Source of the DNA: Helicoverpa zea
Lineage: Eukaryota > Arthropoda > Insecta > Lepidoptera > Noctuidae
Direction of reading: 5' to 3'
Length of the DNA: 64,000 bases
NCBI RefSeq assembly: GCF_022581195.2
Contig: NC_061458.1
Location: forward strand, 11,036,001 to 11,100,000
The notes below the pieces were generated by a model that saw only the letters and a program-made list of their open reading frames with translations, did not search any database and was not told the origin of the DNA. The first letter of the stretch is position 1, and every line of letters starts with the position of its first letter. Shown here in pieces: positions 21,734-32,519 of this stretch. Made by a program: the position numbers and the translations under genes.

Positions 21734-24700
21734 CATCATCATCATCATCAGCCTATCGCAGTCCACTGCTGGACATAGGCCTCTCCAAGTGCACGCCACT
21801 GAGATCGATTTTCAGCTTCTCGCATCCAGCTCCTGCCAGCCGTCTTGCGCAAGTCATCACTCCACCGTGCCTGAGGACGTCCTAAACTACGTTGTCGGCG
21901 TAGGCGTGGTCTCCACTCTAGAACTCGTTTACCCCAACGGTTATCGGTTCTTCGGCTAATATGGCCATGCAGCCCACTGTCACTTCAGCTTGCTGATTCG
22001 GTGGGCTATGTCGATGAACTTGGTTCTCTGACGGATTACCTCATTTCTGATGCGATCCCTCAGAGAAATGCCGAGCATAGCCCTTTCCATAGCCCGCTGA
22101 GCGACTTTAAACTTGTGAACCAGCTGTACCGACAGTGTCCACGTTTCGGCTCCGTAAGTCATGACAGGTAGGACGCACTGATTGAAGACTTTTGTCTTTA
22201 GGCACTGTGGGATCGACGATGTTAAGACTCGACGTAGCTTCCCAAATGCAGCCCAACCCAACTGAATTCTCCTATTCACCTCGTCCTCAAAGTTGTTTCT
22301 ACGTAACTGCAATGTCTGCCCGAGGTATACATATTTCCGAACAACTTCGAGAACGGCGCCGTGTATCGCAATCGGTTCCGGTAGAACATGTTCATTGAAC
22401 ATGACCTTGGTTTTGTCCAAGTTCATCCGTAGGCCGATGCGTAGAGAAGATTCAGCCAGGTCGTTCAGCATCTGTTGTAGGTCCTGCAGCGTTTCCGCCA
22501 TGATGACGATATCATCAGCAAATCGCAAGTGAGAGATGTGTTCGCCATTGATGTTGATGCTGCGTCCTTTCCAGTTCAGCGTCTTGAACATATCCTCCAT
22601 TGCATTAGTGAACAGTTTCGGGGAAATAACATCCCCTTGTCTCACTCCTCAATGCAACGGTATGGGCCTTGTTTGCTGATTCTGTACTTGGACGGACATT
22701 GTAGCGGCTTCGTAGAGACATCTCATCACTTGGATGTATCGCCAATCTACTTGACAACGCTGCAGGGACTCCAGAACAGACCAGATTTCAACCGAGTCAA
22801 AGGCTTTCTCATAGTCCACAAATGCTAGACACAGGGGCTGATTATACTCTTCGGTCTTCTGTATAATCTGCCGCACTGTGTGGATGTGGTCTATGGTGCC
22901 GTATCCGCTCTGAAACCCAGCCTGCTCCGGTGGTTGGAATTCGTCGAGTCTTCGCGTAAGTCGGTTCGTGATCACTCTTGAGAACAGCTTATAGACGTGG
23001 CTTAGGAGGGAAATGGGTCGATAGTTCTTCAGCTGGGTTTTGTTTCCCTTTTTGAAGAACAGGACGACAACACTCCTACTCCACGCCTCTGGAGTTCTCC
23101 CTTCAAACAGGACGGCATTAAAAAGCTTCTGGAGCTCCCCCAGTAAGGGGTTTCCTCCTGCTTTTAATAGCTCTGTTGTAATGCCATCCTCGCCAGGGGC
23201 TTTTCCATTTTTGAGCTGCTCAGAGCGATCTCGATTTCGCCACTGCTGACTTCTGGCAGGTCTTCGGTGAAATGGCGTGTTAATGTGGCTCTAGAATCCT
23301 CATTTCCGGGATCAGGTCGAGATGCATGCGATGCGTATAACCGGCCATAGAAATTTTCCACTTCCGAAAGGACTGCCGGCACCGAAGAAACGACTTCTCC
23401 ACTTGTTGTGGTCAGCTTCGTCAAGTGGCTTCTTCCAAGAGATTGTACGAACACCTTTGACCCCCGAATCAGCTCAATTGCTCTTTCAATGGCAAGAGTA
23501 TTGGAGCACCGGAGGTCGCGTCGTACGTGTTTGTTGATCTCTTGGTTTAGAGCCCGCTTAGCTGACGAAGTGACAGGAGGGTTTTCACGTCGTTTCTTCA
23601 TAAGCCCTAATGTCTCTTCCGAAAGTTTTGATTTCTTGCCCTTACGCTGCATGTTACAGAATCTCGAACCTTCCTCCCTGAGGATCCGAACCACATATTC
23701 ATGGTTCTGGTTAACGTCTGTTGTGGTTTCCACGGCGGCAAATCGGTTCTCCAGATTTGACTGGAACGTTTCAGATCCTGTCATGGTTTGGAGCAGTGTT
23801 GGTCGGAGCCTGGCCTTCATCAGACGGAAACGTTCGGCCTTGAAGTTGATATTCAGAGAGCCTCGGACAAGTCGGTGATCGCTCCCGGTATTAAACCTAT
23901 TGATCACGGAGACGTCTCTGAATATGTGCTTCTTGTTCGTCATGATGAAGTCAATCTCATTTTTAGTCATAGTGTCGGGGCTTTGCCACGTCCACTTCCT
24001 TTGGGGCTGCTTTTTGAAAAAGGAGTTCAACAAAAAGAGCCCCTCGCGTTCGAGGAAGTTGACGAGCAAATGCTCGAGCAAATGCAAGAATGGAAGTTGA
24101 CGAGCAAATGCTCGTCAACTTCCTACTTCGCCCCCTATGATTCCTGCTTCCAAATCCATGGGATCATACTGCCGATTCGCCGCAAATCTGTACTCCCACT
24201 TTAGCTTTAAAGTCCCCCATGACAACGGTGTAATGGGTCTTTGTAGTGAAGTGGAGGGCCCTTGATATATCATCAAACATATCCTCTGATCTTCACTTCA
24301 TCGTCTGAATGTGTCGAGGTCGGTGCGTACACTTGCACTACCTTGAGGCTATACCTGTCGGTGAGCTTTATGATAAGGTACGCTACCCTATTCGACACAC
24401 TAGACACCTCCACAACGTTATCAGCTAGGGACTTATTAACCAGAAACCCAACGCCACCTTGGGATTGTTGGTCTCCCTCTCGGAAGTATATTAGGTGACC
24501 TGATTCGAGGGTTATGGTGTCCTCCCCCTCTCTTCGAACTTCACATAACCCTAATATGTGCCACCTAATCTTCCCAAGTTCCACCTCGAGTTGCGCCAGA
24601 TGCGAGTCAAGCCGTAGCGTGCGGCCGTTGTACGTCGCAAGAGTCAGTTGTGTTTGGTGGCCTCCCGTAACTCGGAGATTCTTCGCACCCCCTGTCCCGC

Positions 24701-24960
24701 CGTAACCACGGTCGCCACCGTGACCGGGAATAGCGGGACTGCCGGGAACTAGGGGCCGTGGCTTTTTTGTGCTGCTCATAGAGGTATTTAGCCTACTGCT
24801 ATCACGCTGGCCAGACGGGTTGATAGAGAGTTTTTTTCGAGTTTTCCTTCTCTCGCACTGGTGTTCGGTGCATTTTTGACTCCATTAGTCGACTTCTACG
24901 ACACCCACTGGAAGAAGGGGTAGCGACATATGTATTCTTAAGCCGTCGCTACACGGCTAA
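21734..24960 (-). mobile_element. RTE-clade non-LTR retrotransposon, inactive
   Basis: The minus-strand order is 5' leader (about 24780-24960), endonuclease, reverse transcriptase, then a (TGA)n 3' tail at 21734-21747 instead of poly(A), which is characteristic of RTE-type elements in Lepidoptera. It sits inside the ~150-bp tandem repeat on its left. A short duplication around GACGAGCAAATGCTCG at 24055-24122 disrupts the frame. Single open reading frame, no separate ORF1 in this element. Confidence 0.85.
21748..24779 (-). pseudogene. RTE endonuclease-reverse transcriptase, frame-broken
   Basis: The ATG at 24779 starts an APE-type endonuclease (LTLATYNGRTLR, then GLCEVRRE with the catalytic Glu, GGVGFLVNK, VYAPTS). 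The frame breaks near 24270. It resumes from 24087 with FFKKQPQRKWTWQSPD, EIDFIMTNKK and GSDHRLVR of the endonuclease end, and continues to 23164. The reverse transcriptase follows: AFVDYEKAFDSVE (22975-22649), then after another shift RQGDVISPKLF and LRFADDIVIM, with the FADD catalytic box (22645-21980). A TGA replaces Trp at 21980, and the terminal RWSDDLRKTAGRSWMREA...YVQQWT segment ends at 21748. At least three frameshifts and one nonsense codon make it inactive. Confidence 0.85.
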
Positions 24961-24962
24961 TA

Positions 24963-25004
24963 CACCTTTATGTACTTCCCTTATGAACTTTCTTATGTAC
25001 TTCC
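24963..25004. repeat. CTTATGTACTTCC minisatellite, block 1
   Basis: Three imperfect copies of CTTATGTACTTCC lie between the RTE 5' end and the tail of the ORF1-only element. The same word recurs at 26338-26462 and 27716-27840, so this was once a longer array. Confidence 0.65.
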
Positions 25005-26340
25005 TTATTTTTTTTTTATTTTTTGTTCCTTTATTGCAGGTAACTAGGGCTTATAGAAAATACAATACATAAATAAATGACATTACAAAACTAATAAAAA
25101 CAATAATAAAAGAATTAAAAGCTACGTGTTTACACGAATAGTCGGTGTCATGTTGCACTTCGTGGTGTCGCGTAACCTCCCGCGGAATCGCCGGAACACG
25201 ACACCCTTCGGCCAAAACTGTTCTTGAAACATGTCGAGATGCTGAGTCGGCACACGTACCACAAACGATTTAAAGTTCGTGGTATGATTCGATTCTAACT
25301 TCACGACTCTCAAAGTCCAGTTGGTCTTCACTCGAATATACTCCACGATCTCTTCGACCTTCGTAGAGTGATGCAAGCGCGAAACATACAACTACGTCGT
25401 AGGTATAGCTGGACGCAGCAGCAAGTTCGGACCCGTCAATGCAGTTCCGCATTAATTCCGAATAGATGGCTTCTTCTTTTTCCTCTCCACCTTGATGAAA
25501 CCATCTGCATCAGCCTTCCCTTTGCTAGGTTTAAGATGAGCCGTCCGTGGGTTACTTCGGGGTGACCCTGAGTTCCCACGATAGCCTTAGGTTGCCGTTC
25601 AACGGAAATTTGGTTTACGGCAGCCGAGTAAACACGTCTAGGCTTTGACGTGCTTGCATTCGTCGGCGTCCCGACGACAGGAGACGCGGAGGGGGCGGGG
25701 CACAGTTTAGCATCGCTGGCAGTGACGGCGACCGGCGACGAATGCAATTTTGCTGACGCGGCGCTCAGCGGCGATGCGTTGACCTGTCCGCGGCGTGTGT
25801 TGTCGCTGTTGGCAGGCGCGTGTGACCTACTTACAGTCTTTCATAATTCAGCTACTTCACTGCGTAATTCGCTGATGGTAGAATGCGATGCTTCCAGCTT
25901 CAACTGCAGCTCGACCAGGCTAGAACTCATGCTTGTTATGTCCTTTAATAGCCTGGTGACGTCGACGTGGTAAAAAGTGACCGGAGGCAGCTCGCGCAAC
26001 TCCTTTTGGCGCGCAACGCGCAAAAGTTGGTACGTCGTCCGGGTCGGTCTCCTGCGGGACGGCATTCGGTCTGCCATAAGCAGAGTCTCGAACAGCAGTG
26101 TCTTGGCGCTGCGTATCTCCGCCTCAGTGAAGTTTGAGGTGCAGATCTGGGTCACACTGACCTCATCCATGATGTCCAGCTGGTATTGCAGGAACGCCAG
26201 GATCTCATTCGCTATGAGTTCCTCCGAACGCATGGTTTCAAAGAATATGCGGCTGACGCCGCGCTCGGCCGAAATTATAAATAATTATTATTTCTGCGTA
26301 CGGTGCAGGTGCGTCCGATGTCAAAGCTAGTACGCGATAG
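25005..26340 (-). mobile_element. ORF1-only non-LTR retroelement with poly(A) tail
   Basis: On the minus strand the element runs from a GC-rich leader (26340-26234) through a broken ORF1 to a roughly 110-base 3' UTR with AATAAAGG and an A-rich tail (25030-25005). No endonuclease or reverse transcriptase frame is present between leader and tail, so it looks like a half-LINE. Both edges fall in the CTTATGTACTTCC minisatellite; CCTTTATGTACTTC occurs near each side and could be a target duplication, though the repeat makes this ambiguous. The 8663-8790 fragment is a relative. Confidence 0.65.
25122..26233 (-). pseudogene. retroelement ORF1 (FP-domain type), frame-broken
   Basis: Three frame pieces follow each other on the minus strand. 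26233-25841 begins MRSEELIANEILAFLQ and has an alpha-helical region (VTQICTSNFTEAEIRSAK) ending in a coiled-coil heptad stretch. 25747-25436 is a low-complexity linker. 25391-25122 has YVSRLHHSTKVEEIVEYI and VVRVPTQHLDMF followed by FWPKGVVFRRFRG, which I recognise as the C-terminal 'FP'-type domain of lepidopteran LINE ORF1 proteins. Such proteins coat element RNA. Frames change between pieces, so the copy is dead. Confidence 0.7.
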
Positions 26341-26462
26341 TGTGCTCCCTTTATGTACTTCTTTATGTACTCCCATCATGTACTTCCTTATATAGGTACT
26401 TTCTTATGTACTCCCATTATATACATACTTTATTGTGTACTCCCTTTATGTTATATATTCCT
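26338..26462. repeat. CTTATGTACTTCC minisatellite, block 2
   Basis: About eight diverged copies of TTATGTACTYCC are separated by a few bases, directly next to the 5' end of the ORF1-only element. Confidence 0.65.
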
Positions 26463-27715
26463 CCAGGGCCGCGGTAACTCTTTCGACCATAAAGTAAATA
26501 ACCACTAGAGAGCGCACTCGCCAATTTCTTCTAAGAACACTTCTCACCGCTGCGGCATAATCCGCGGCTACTATTGGTCAGTTCAAGGTCGAGTTGCATG
26601 AGTACGCTCAGCAAGGGATTGCTCTCTTTCAATTAAAAAATATCGATAAAATGTATTTCATCGTAGTAATAAATACTCAATAAAAATCGTATAAGAATAT
26701 TTAATAAAAATCAGTCTATTACAAAGAAGACCTCCGTACAAGAAAATTATTGATTCTTAAAATGTATTAATTTAGTATAAGTTTTTCGAATCAATGTTTT
26801 AGGGTCCTGATTGTTTTTGGTAAAAAACGATAATCGAACGTCTACATATTTCTTGATATATTTTAAATAGGTACACGATGTAATTATTCCAAAATTATGA
26901 GAGGTTTATAAAAACTTACTAAGATAGGCAAAAACATTGTTGGAATCGCTGAACTAAATAAACGTCGGCATTGTTTTAAATATTCAAAACAATTGGGAGC
27001 GAAGTGCTTCGAGCAAACAACACTGTATTTTGTTGGCGATCAATTTTCTATATTTCTAGAATTTTAAAAAATCTAAAATGAAAATATTTTTTTTTGTTAC
27101 ATTTAAAGTAATTTGTGGAGGCACCAGGAACAGCTGCCTCTAACGTAGCTATGGTCAGTTAATTAACTCATTAGCCAAAATAAAACATATTTTTTTATTA
27201 ATGTAAATTTACTATTATCGATACCCACTTCATCCTTAAAGGTAACAGCCTAAATTTCATCGATAGGAATACAAAGGGCAAGAGAGAGATGGACGTATTA
27301 GAATTTCTTAATGAAAGAAAGGGACTTTTCCAAAAGACATCAACGAGCCTGAGCGCGGTTCACCAACCACCAATTTAAATAGACCCCTGTGGTATTTCGT
27401 AATATAATTAAATCAAAGCCAAATTTTGGTATTGATATTGCCGATGCCATCCTTTTTGCAACTAGATGTCCTGGATTGTTTCCCGCACCATTTCATCGCG
27501 CATGTAGGCATTTTTTTTTGTTTTTTACTAAATAAAATCCTCAATAATTTAGCGTGTTTGCAGGTCATAGACTTGGTCGCTACTAAAGGATCGTACTGAT
27601 CGTAGCCTTATAGTACGCGCAAAATCACTAACGTTTGGCGATCGTCGGGGCACTGTGTGCGCAGTCAAGTGGTTTTATAGTCTTTGCTTTCGACTAATCC
27701 CACAGCCCCGTTTCC
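26463..27715. other. intergenic, nothing recognised
   Basis: The GC-richer part at 26465-26640 (CCGCGGTAACTC, GAGAGCGCACTCGCC, TCCGCGGCTACTATTGG) could be a promoter or an unknown repeat end, but no exon follows. The rest is AT-rich. Confidence 0.4.
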
Positions 27716-27845
27716 TTATGTACTTCCTTACGTACTCCCATATTACGTAATCCCTTATCTTCTCCAATCTATAAACTTCCTTATGTACTCCTATATTGTA
27801 ATACCTTATCTTCTCTAATCTATAAACTTCCTTATGTAGAGAATA
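27716..27845. repeat. CTTATGTACTTCC minisatellite, block 3, ~56-bp units
   Basis: Two units of about 56 bases share 'CCTTATCTTCTCnAATCTATAAACTTCC' (landmarks CCTTATCTTCTC and CTATAAACTTCCTTATGTA). They contain the same CTTATGTACTCC word as blocks 1 and 2. Confidence 0.65.
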
Positions 27846-28443
27846 TGGATCAGAAAATCTCCTTCTGAATCCACGTGCCCATAACAAACCGTTTAATATG
27901 CGTGATTGGCCGTGATTAATTATTTTTGTAGAAAGCCCAATTACCATAGTTCATAATTTCTTGAGACTGCAAAACCTTGGTATGTATCAACTATCTTAAT
28001 TCATTTAATAAATAAAAACGATAAATAGAGAACATTATTTTATTTTATGCAAGTAAATATTCTTAAAATTAATAAATATTAAGTAATTAACTTATAATAA
28101 ATTATATATCTTAGGTATATATAATAATACATTTCAATTGGTCAATTGGTAAAAATAATGCATTGGTTCAGTCTTCGATAACAGCAACAAGCCATATTAA
28201 TATGTTACGGTTAGGTAAGTATGAAGTAGCAGTATTTGTATGTATAGAAACGTTTACAATTTTCTCTCTAATCTTTTATGGTAACTACAAGAATATAATA
28301 CAGTGCAAATTGAGCTAGAAAGTAATACGATTACTTTTTTATATAAATTAATGCTACTAAGTTAATCAATCAAAGAAGTCAATTCACATTATTCAAGTAT
28401 TAACATTAAGAAAATGCCATGTATCATTGTCGTCAATAAAGTC
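27846..28443. other. spacer downstream of gene D, nothing recognised
   Basis: AT-rich sequence with no coding signal. Confidence 0.45.
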
Positions 28444-28449
28444 TTTAAT
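28444..28449 (-). terminator. possible poly(A) signal of gene D
   Basis: ATTAAA on the minus strand lies about 130 bases after the stop codon of gene D. It is a common variant of AATAAA. Confidence 0.4.
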
Positions 28450-28577
28450 TACATCGAAATTACTTTACTTTAGGCAGGCTTTTACCGAACGGTCCTTTCA
28501 GAAGTCAATGGCGGAGGCCAATGGACTTCCTGTGACTGCGGTAATGATGATGAATCGAAACTTTTTCTGAAGTGATT

Positions 28578-30722
28578 TTACAAAGACATTGCGTGGCACG
28601 AGCAGCTAACTGGTATATAGAACGTTTTTGGCTTAAGGGTATGGGTTTTAGGATCGTAAACGATTAGACTCCGCGTAGCTTTAGTTTCACGGCATTCAAA
28701 CTTTTTTTCGAAAACACCGAGTCCCAATTTAGTGAAGCATTGCTTCCCGATGCCAGTCTCGCCTTTATAAGTCGACCTGTAGCAACAGAAAACATTATTA
28801 GTGATATATGTAAAATTATTTATAGTGGACGCTCCTCAAAAAGCTGTCGGTAACTTGGCGGGGACTCTAGCCGAAGCTTGTTGGGGCTGCGAGAATGTTT
28901 CAAAGAGTTGTCGCGGACTTGATACAGAAAGAGCTGGAGCAGAAAGGTTGAAAGTCAACTCATTTGAGATGATTTCTTCTATATCTCATGATTCAAACAG
29001 AACCACTGAGTTTCACGAAGTCAATCTCTAAAAAATTTAAAAATATATGAACAACTCACTTGCACAGAACCTTCTTAAACTTTTGTGGAAAGTTGTTAGT
29101 CTGTACGATGATGTTCGGTTCGGCCTGGCTAGCATCCATGTAGGTGTAAACTGACTCCCACTGTAAGATAAATAGGTTAACCAATTAGAAATGTTACCAG
29201 CTGCTATTAATATCTGGCTGATGAAGTCAAATATTTTTTATTGGAATTACTTCTTGTAATATGTTTTATAGTTTTAAGAACTCATGATTAACTATCACTT
29301 CATAGTATAAAACAAAGTTACTTTCTCTGTCTCTATAAGTATGCCTAAATCTTTAAAACTATGGAAAGGATTGGATAGGATGCATTTTTTAATAGATACA
29401 GATTAAAGAAGAATAACATCTATAATAACATTCATTAAATAATGGAAAAAATGTGTATTGGGTGGGTATCAGCATTGCACCTATGCAAAGCCGTGTATAA
29501 TAATTATTTCTAAAAAAGAGTGCTTTTCAAGAATGGAACAGATCTAATTAGTGGCAATATTATATGTGACATTTGTCTATATATAATCTGAAAAAACTTA
29601 CCGAAGATTTGTAAGGACAGTTATCATTCTTATCAAAATCTGGCGAGAAAGTCTCGTCACTGGACCTGCTGTCAAAATTCTGTGAAAAGACAATGCAATT
29701 ATTGAACAACTTCAGATATATAGGAACCACATATTTTTGTTTAAACTAATGAAGTAACTATTTCGTTTTACAATGTCTAGTAATAGGTATGCTTAATTAT
29801 AAGTTCAGAGTTTACTTAATACTTCAGATTTGTTAGTTTATTTTCAGCACATTTTTTGAATTACTAACATCAGTAACATATGTAGTCTTTGCTACATTTT
29901 TTCTAGACGCTAGATCAATATGGTGTGTAATGCTTACTTGTATAAAGGGAGGCAGAAGTTCTTGAAATTTCTTCTCGATTTCGTCGTAACCCTCAGGTCT
30001 GACGGAGCAAAAACCTTCCACTCCTTGACACTCAGGAGGAATTTGTATGCTCCAGTCATCTGTAGGCATTAAATACTACTCTTAGTGTTTCTAATAAGAT
30101 GAACGAGCTTAATAATGCTTTTTTCCTTGTTTTTCCGAGGGCACTTTAAACTTTAGGTCCCGCCTGTCGGTGAACGTCCTTGGCAGTCGTTACTAGTAGT
30201 AAGCAGCCAGTAAGTCTGACACCAGTCTTACCAAGCAGTATTAGGTTGCCCGGGTAACTGGGTTAAGGAGGTCAAGTAGGCAGTCGCTGCTTGTAAAACA
30301 CTCAAGTACTCAGCTGCATCCGTTTAAACTGGAAACCGACACCGATATAGTTGGGAAAGGCTCGGTAGACGATGATGATGGAATTAGATTCGTAAGAGAA
30401 GTTCATTTTAGATAGTGATTTTGTTTGAAAACTTACGTTTAGGTGCAGCATTGACGGATACAAAAAGCAGCCATACCTGTAAATAAATAAAATTGTATTA
30501 ATTTTATGTGGGAGTTGTAAATAAATTGTATGGTTTTCAATTAAAACACCATTAGTTCATGCGATGAAACCAATTGTAAATACAAAGCTTATAAAAAATT
30601 ATCATTTAAAAGAAGCTATTAATTTCTGTTGTTTTTCACATACAGCAATTATCAGAAAGCGTTAGCAATAAAAATATTATTGATTAAAAGTTTACCGTAG
30701 ATAAAACAATGGAGAAAGCCAT
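28578..30722 (-). CDS. Spaetzle-like cystine-knot cytokine D, 6 exons, 188 aa
   Basis: The coding exons on the minus strand are 30696-30722, 30437-30476, 29938-30059, 29602-29679, 29060-29160 and 28578-28776, all GT-AG, phases 0,1,0,0,2 as in A and B. Residues 1-19 form the signal peptide (MAFSIVLSTVWLLFVSVNA). The prodomain holds CQGVEGFC (Cys33, Cys40) and a YDEIEKKFQELL helix. FDSR68|SSDE is the likely activation site. Mature cysteines are at 84, 122, 136, 151, 181 and 183. The terminal motif reads IPVSCSC, so Ser180 replaces the first Cys of CCxC. WESVYTY after Cys84 and RSLIVYDP before the end match the Spaetzle fold. Gene E is its closest relative. Function is inferred from the family. 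Confidence 0.87.
29310..29520 (+). repeat. dispersed repeat in intron 4 of gene D
   Basis: 'TTTCTCTGTCTCTATAAGTATGC', 'AATCTTTAAAACTATGG', 'GATGCATTTTTTAATAGATA' and 'GCAAAGCCG' (landmark words) are a diverged copy of the family seen at 34127-34325 (minus) and 37150-37320 (plus). Confidence 0.5.
30140..30380 (+). repeat. SINE, 5'-truncated, upstream part of intron 2 of gene D
   Basis: It shares GTCCTTGGCAGTCGTTAC, CCAGTAAGTCTGACACCAG, GGTTAAGGAGGTCAAGTAGG and the AGTTGGGAAAGGCTCGG end with the SINE at 13957-14353, followed by a GATGATGATG tail. It lies in the intron between the exons ending at 30437 and starting at 30059. Confidence 0.75.
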
Positions 30723-30823
30723 TTTATGATCGATAAAATATGTCGATATCGATGTATAACTTATTTTTCTTATGTTATTAAGTAAGTCAGGCACAATGCT
30801 ACTTTATTGAAGCACAGCGAAGC

Positions 30824-30858
30824 ACTGATTTGGTTCACATGAAGCTTGACGTTATATA
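30824..30858 (-). promoter_or_regulatory. core promoter of gene D (TATA + TCAGT initiator)
   Basis: On the minus strand TATATAAC (30851-30858) is followed by the arthropod initiator TCAGT (30824-30828), with the TATA box starting 32 bases before the predicted +1 at 30826. The leader of about 100 bases contains CTTCGCTGTGCTTCAATAAA, nearly the same as in gene E, so the promoter was duplicated with the gene. Confidence 0.75.
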
Positions 30859-30899
30859 TGTTTGCTTCAGTACGCATTCGTTTCCATCAATCAAAATTT

Positions 30900-32340
30900 T
30901 CCTTGTTATAGGATTCACGTAATATTATCATCGACAAGCATAGCAACTGATTTGTCATACAGGTAAGTCTGATTCAACCCTAAACCATATTTTCATTGAC
31001 ACGTTTATTTCATATTCGCTGTAAATTTGCGTGAGACATGATTTAATGCGTATAACAAAAAAACTACCTGCTTATTCCATTTACCGGTTAGGTAGACGAA
31101 ATTCGCTAAGAGAGCTGTGAGTCCCGTCACGTACTTATATAGCCCTAATACACCATGACTGACAAACCTGCCTGACAAATTACCATTATTTGTGGGAATA
31201 ATGTTTATACGTTCATTCCTTCTCTGCATGAGAAGAGACCTGCACCCTGCAGTAGGACAATAAAAAGGGTTGACATTTTTTTTTAAGATTGACATTGGAA
31301 TACAATAAACCTTAGCAAAAGGGTACAGAACTTAGGTCCAAAACATTCAGAGATCAAAACCCCACTTCTACCTTTCAGAATTTTCAATGGCATACCGACC
31401 GTCAGGGCAATTGGGACCTAGTGTAGACAAAGTCATTTCCATTGACTTATGCAGATTACAGATAAGTATCTCTAAAATAATTTCCCTTATTCTATAAAAC
31501 CCAGGTTCTCCGACATCATCCGTTTTCATTAAAACAGCTGTTAACATTGTAGTTATACTTGAGGGGTTGGTTCTTTACACAATAGTACTTACCACTTTAC
31601 TTTTACCACTTAACTACTTTAGCAGCCAGCCTTTTGGGTACACTACCGGGTGACAGCGATGAGGACCAATTTTTCGACGCCCTTTATTAGTTTTAAGTTT
31701 ATTTTTATGTAAATATAGATGTACATAGGTACGTTTAAAAATAAAAAATATGTTTTACGCAAAAAAAGTTTATCTTACCTACCTTTTTTCAGGTTTCCTG
31801 TGTGATAACTATTTCTTGCATCAAAAAAAAAACCATAGCCTGCGTCGATAAATGGTTTATCTGACTTTGAGATGTTTTTTCCCAACGGACTAGTAATTCC
31901 CTAGATAAGTGCGTGCAAGCAAACAAACAAAATCGTCAGGATTCTTTCCAACTCCCGCTACAATAACTACAATATACCACTACCCGGTCCACGATGCATA
32001 CATAATAGTAAAAAAATCGAAGTGTAGGAATCTATCACATATGATTCATGGGTCAGGGAAGTTATTAACGAAATTGTTGTGTTACCTAACGGGATTGTTA
32101 TATATTTCTTATTTTATGATGATTGGTCCTATTTCCTTACTCATTCATTACAATGACTAAAGGTTTTTCAAACCAAACAGATGTAGGTATATTTGTGTTT
32201 GTGCTCTGTAGCACCGTGAAAGTATTTTTATATTATGACATAACCTATTTTTATAAAGGTACGTCTGACAATAATCATGCAATGCAAAAATTGCATTCAA
32301 TGTGAATGTAGGAGATTTTATTAGAAAAAAATGTAAATAG
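30900..32340. other. intergenic, scattered fragments only
   Basis: A LINE 3'-like scrap at 31208-31275 (AGAAGAGACCTGCACCC, GTAGGACAATAAAAAGGG) is the only recognisable part. Open frames here have no domain. Confidence 0.4.
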
Positions 32341-32519
32341 GTATTAATATGGTGTGGCTGGGATTTTTTTACACGCTTTTTATTAGCTTCACCTGTATGT
32401 TTGTTTGTAACCGACTTCTTCGGGCGCGATTTTGACCCACTTTAAACGGCCAGATTTCGTTCAAACTTTGTAGATTTATTGAGGACCGATGACAATACAC
32501 TAATTTGATAAAATTATTC

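Noticed and set aside
23408..24204. Plus-strand ORFs of 60-156 codons across 21.7-26.3 kb
   Set aside because: They are antisense shadows of the RTE and ORF1 retroelement coding sequences, which show clear motifs on the minus strand.
31005..31295. 96-codon minus-strand ORF
   Set aside because: No signal peptide, domain or splice context; part of it overlaps an old LINE 3' fragment.
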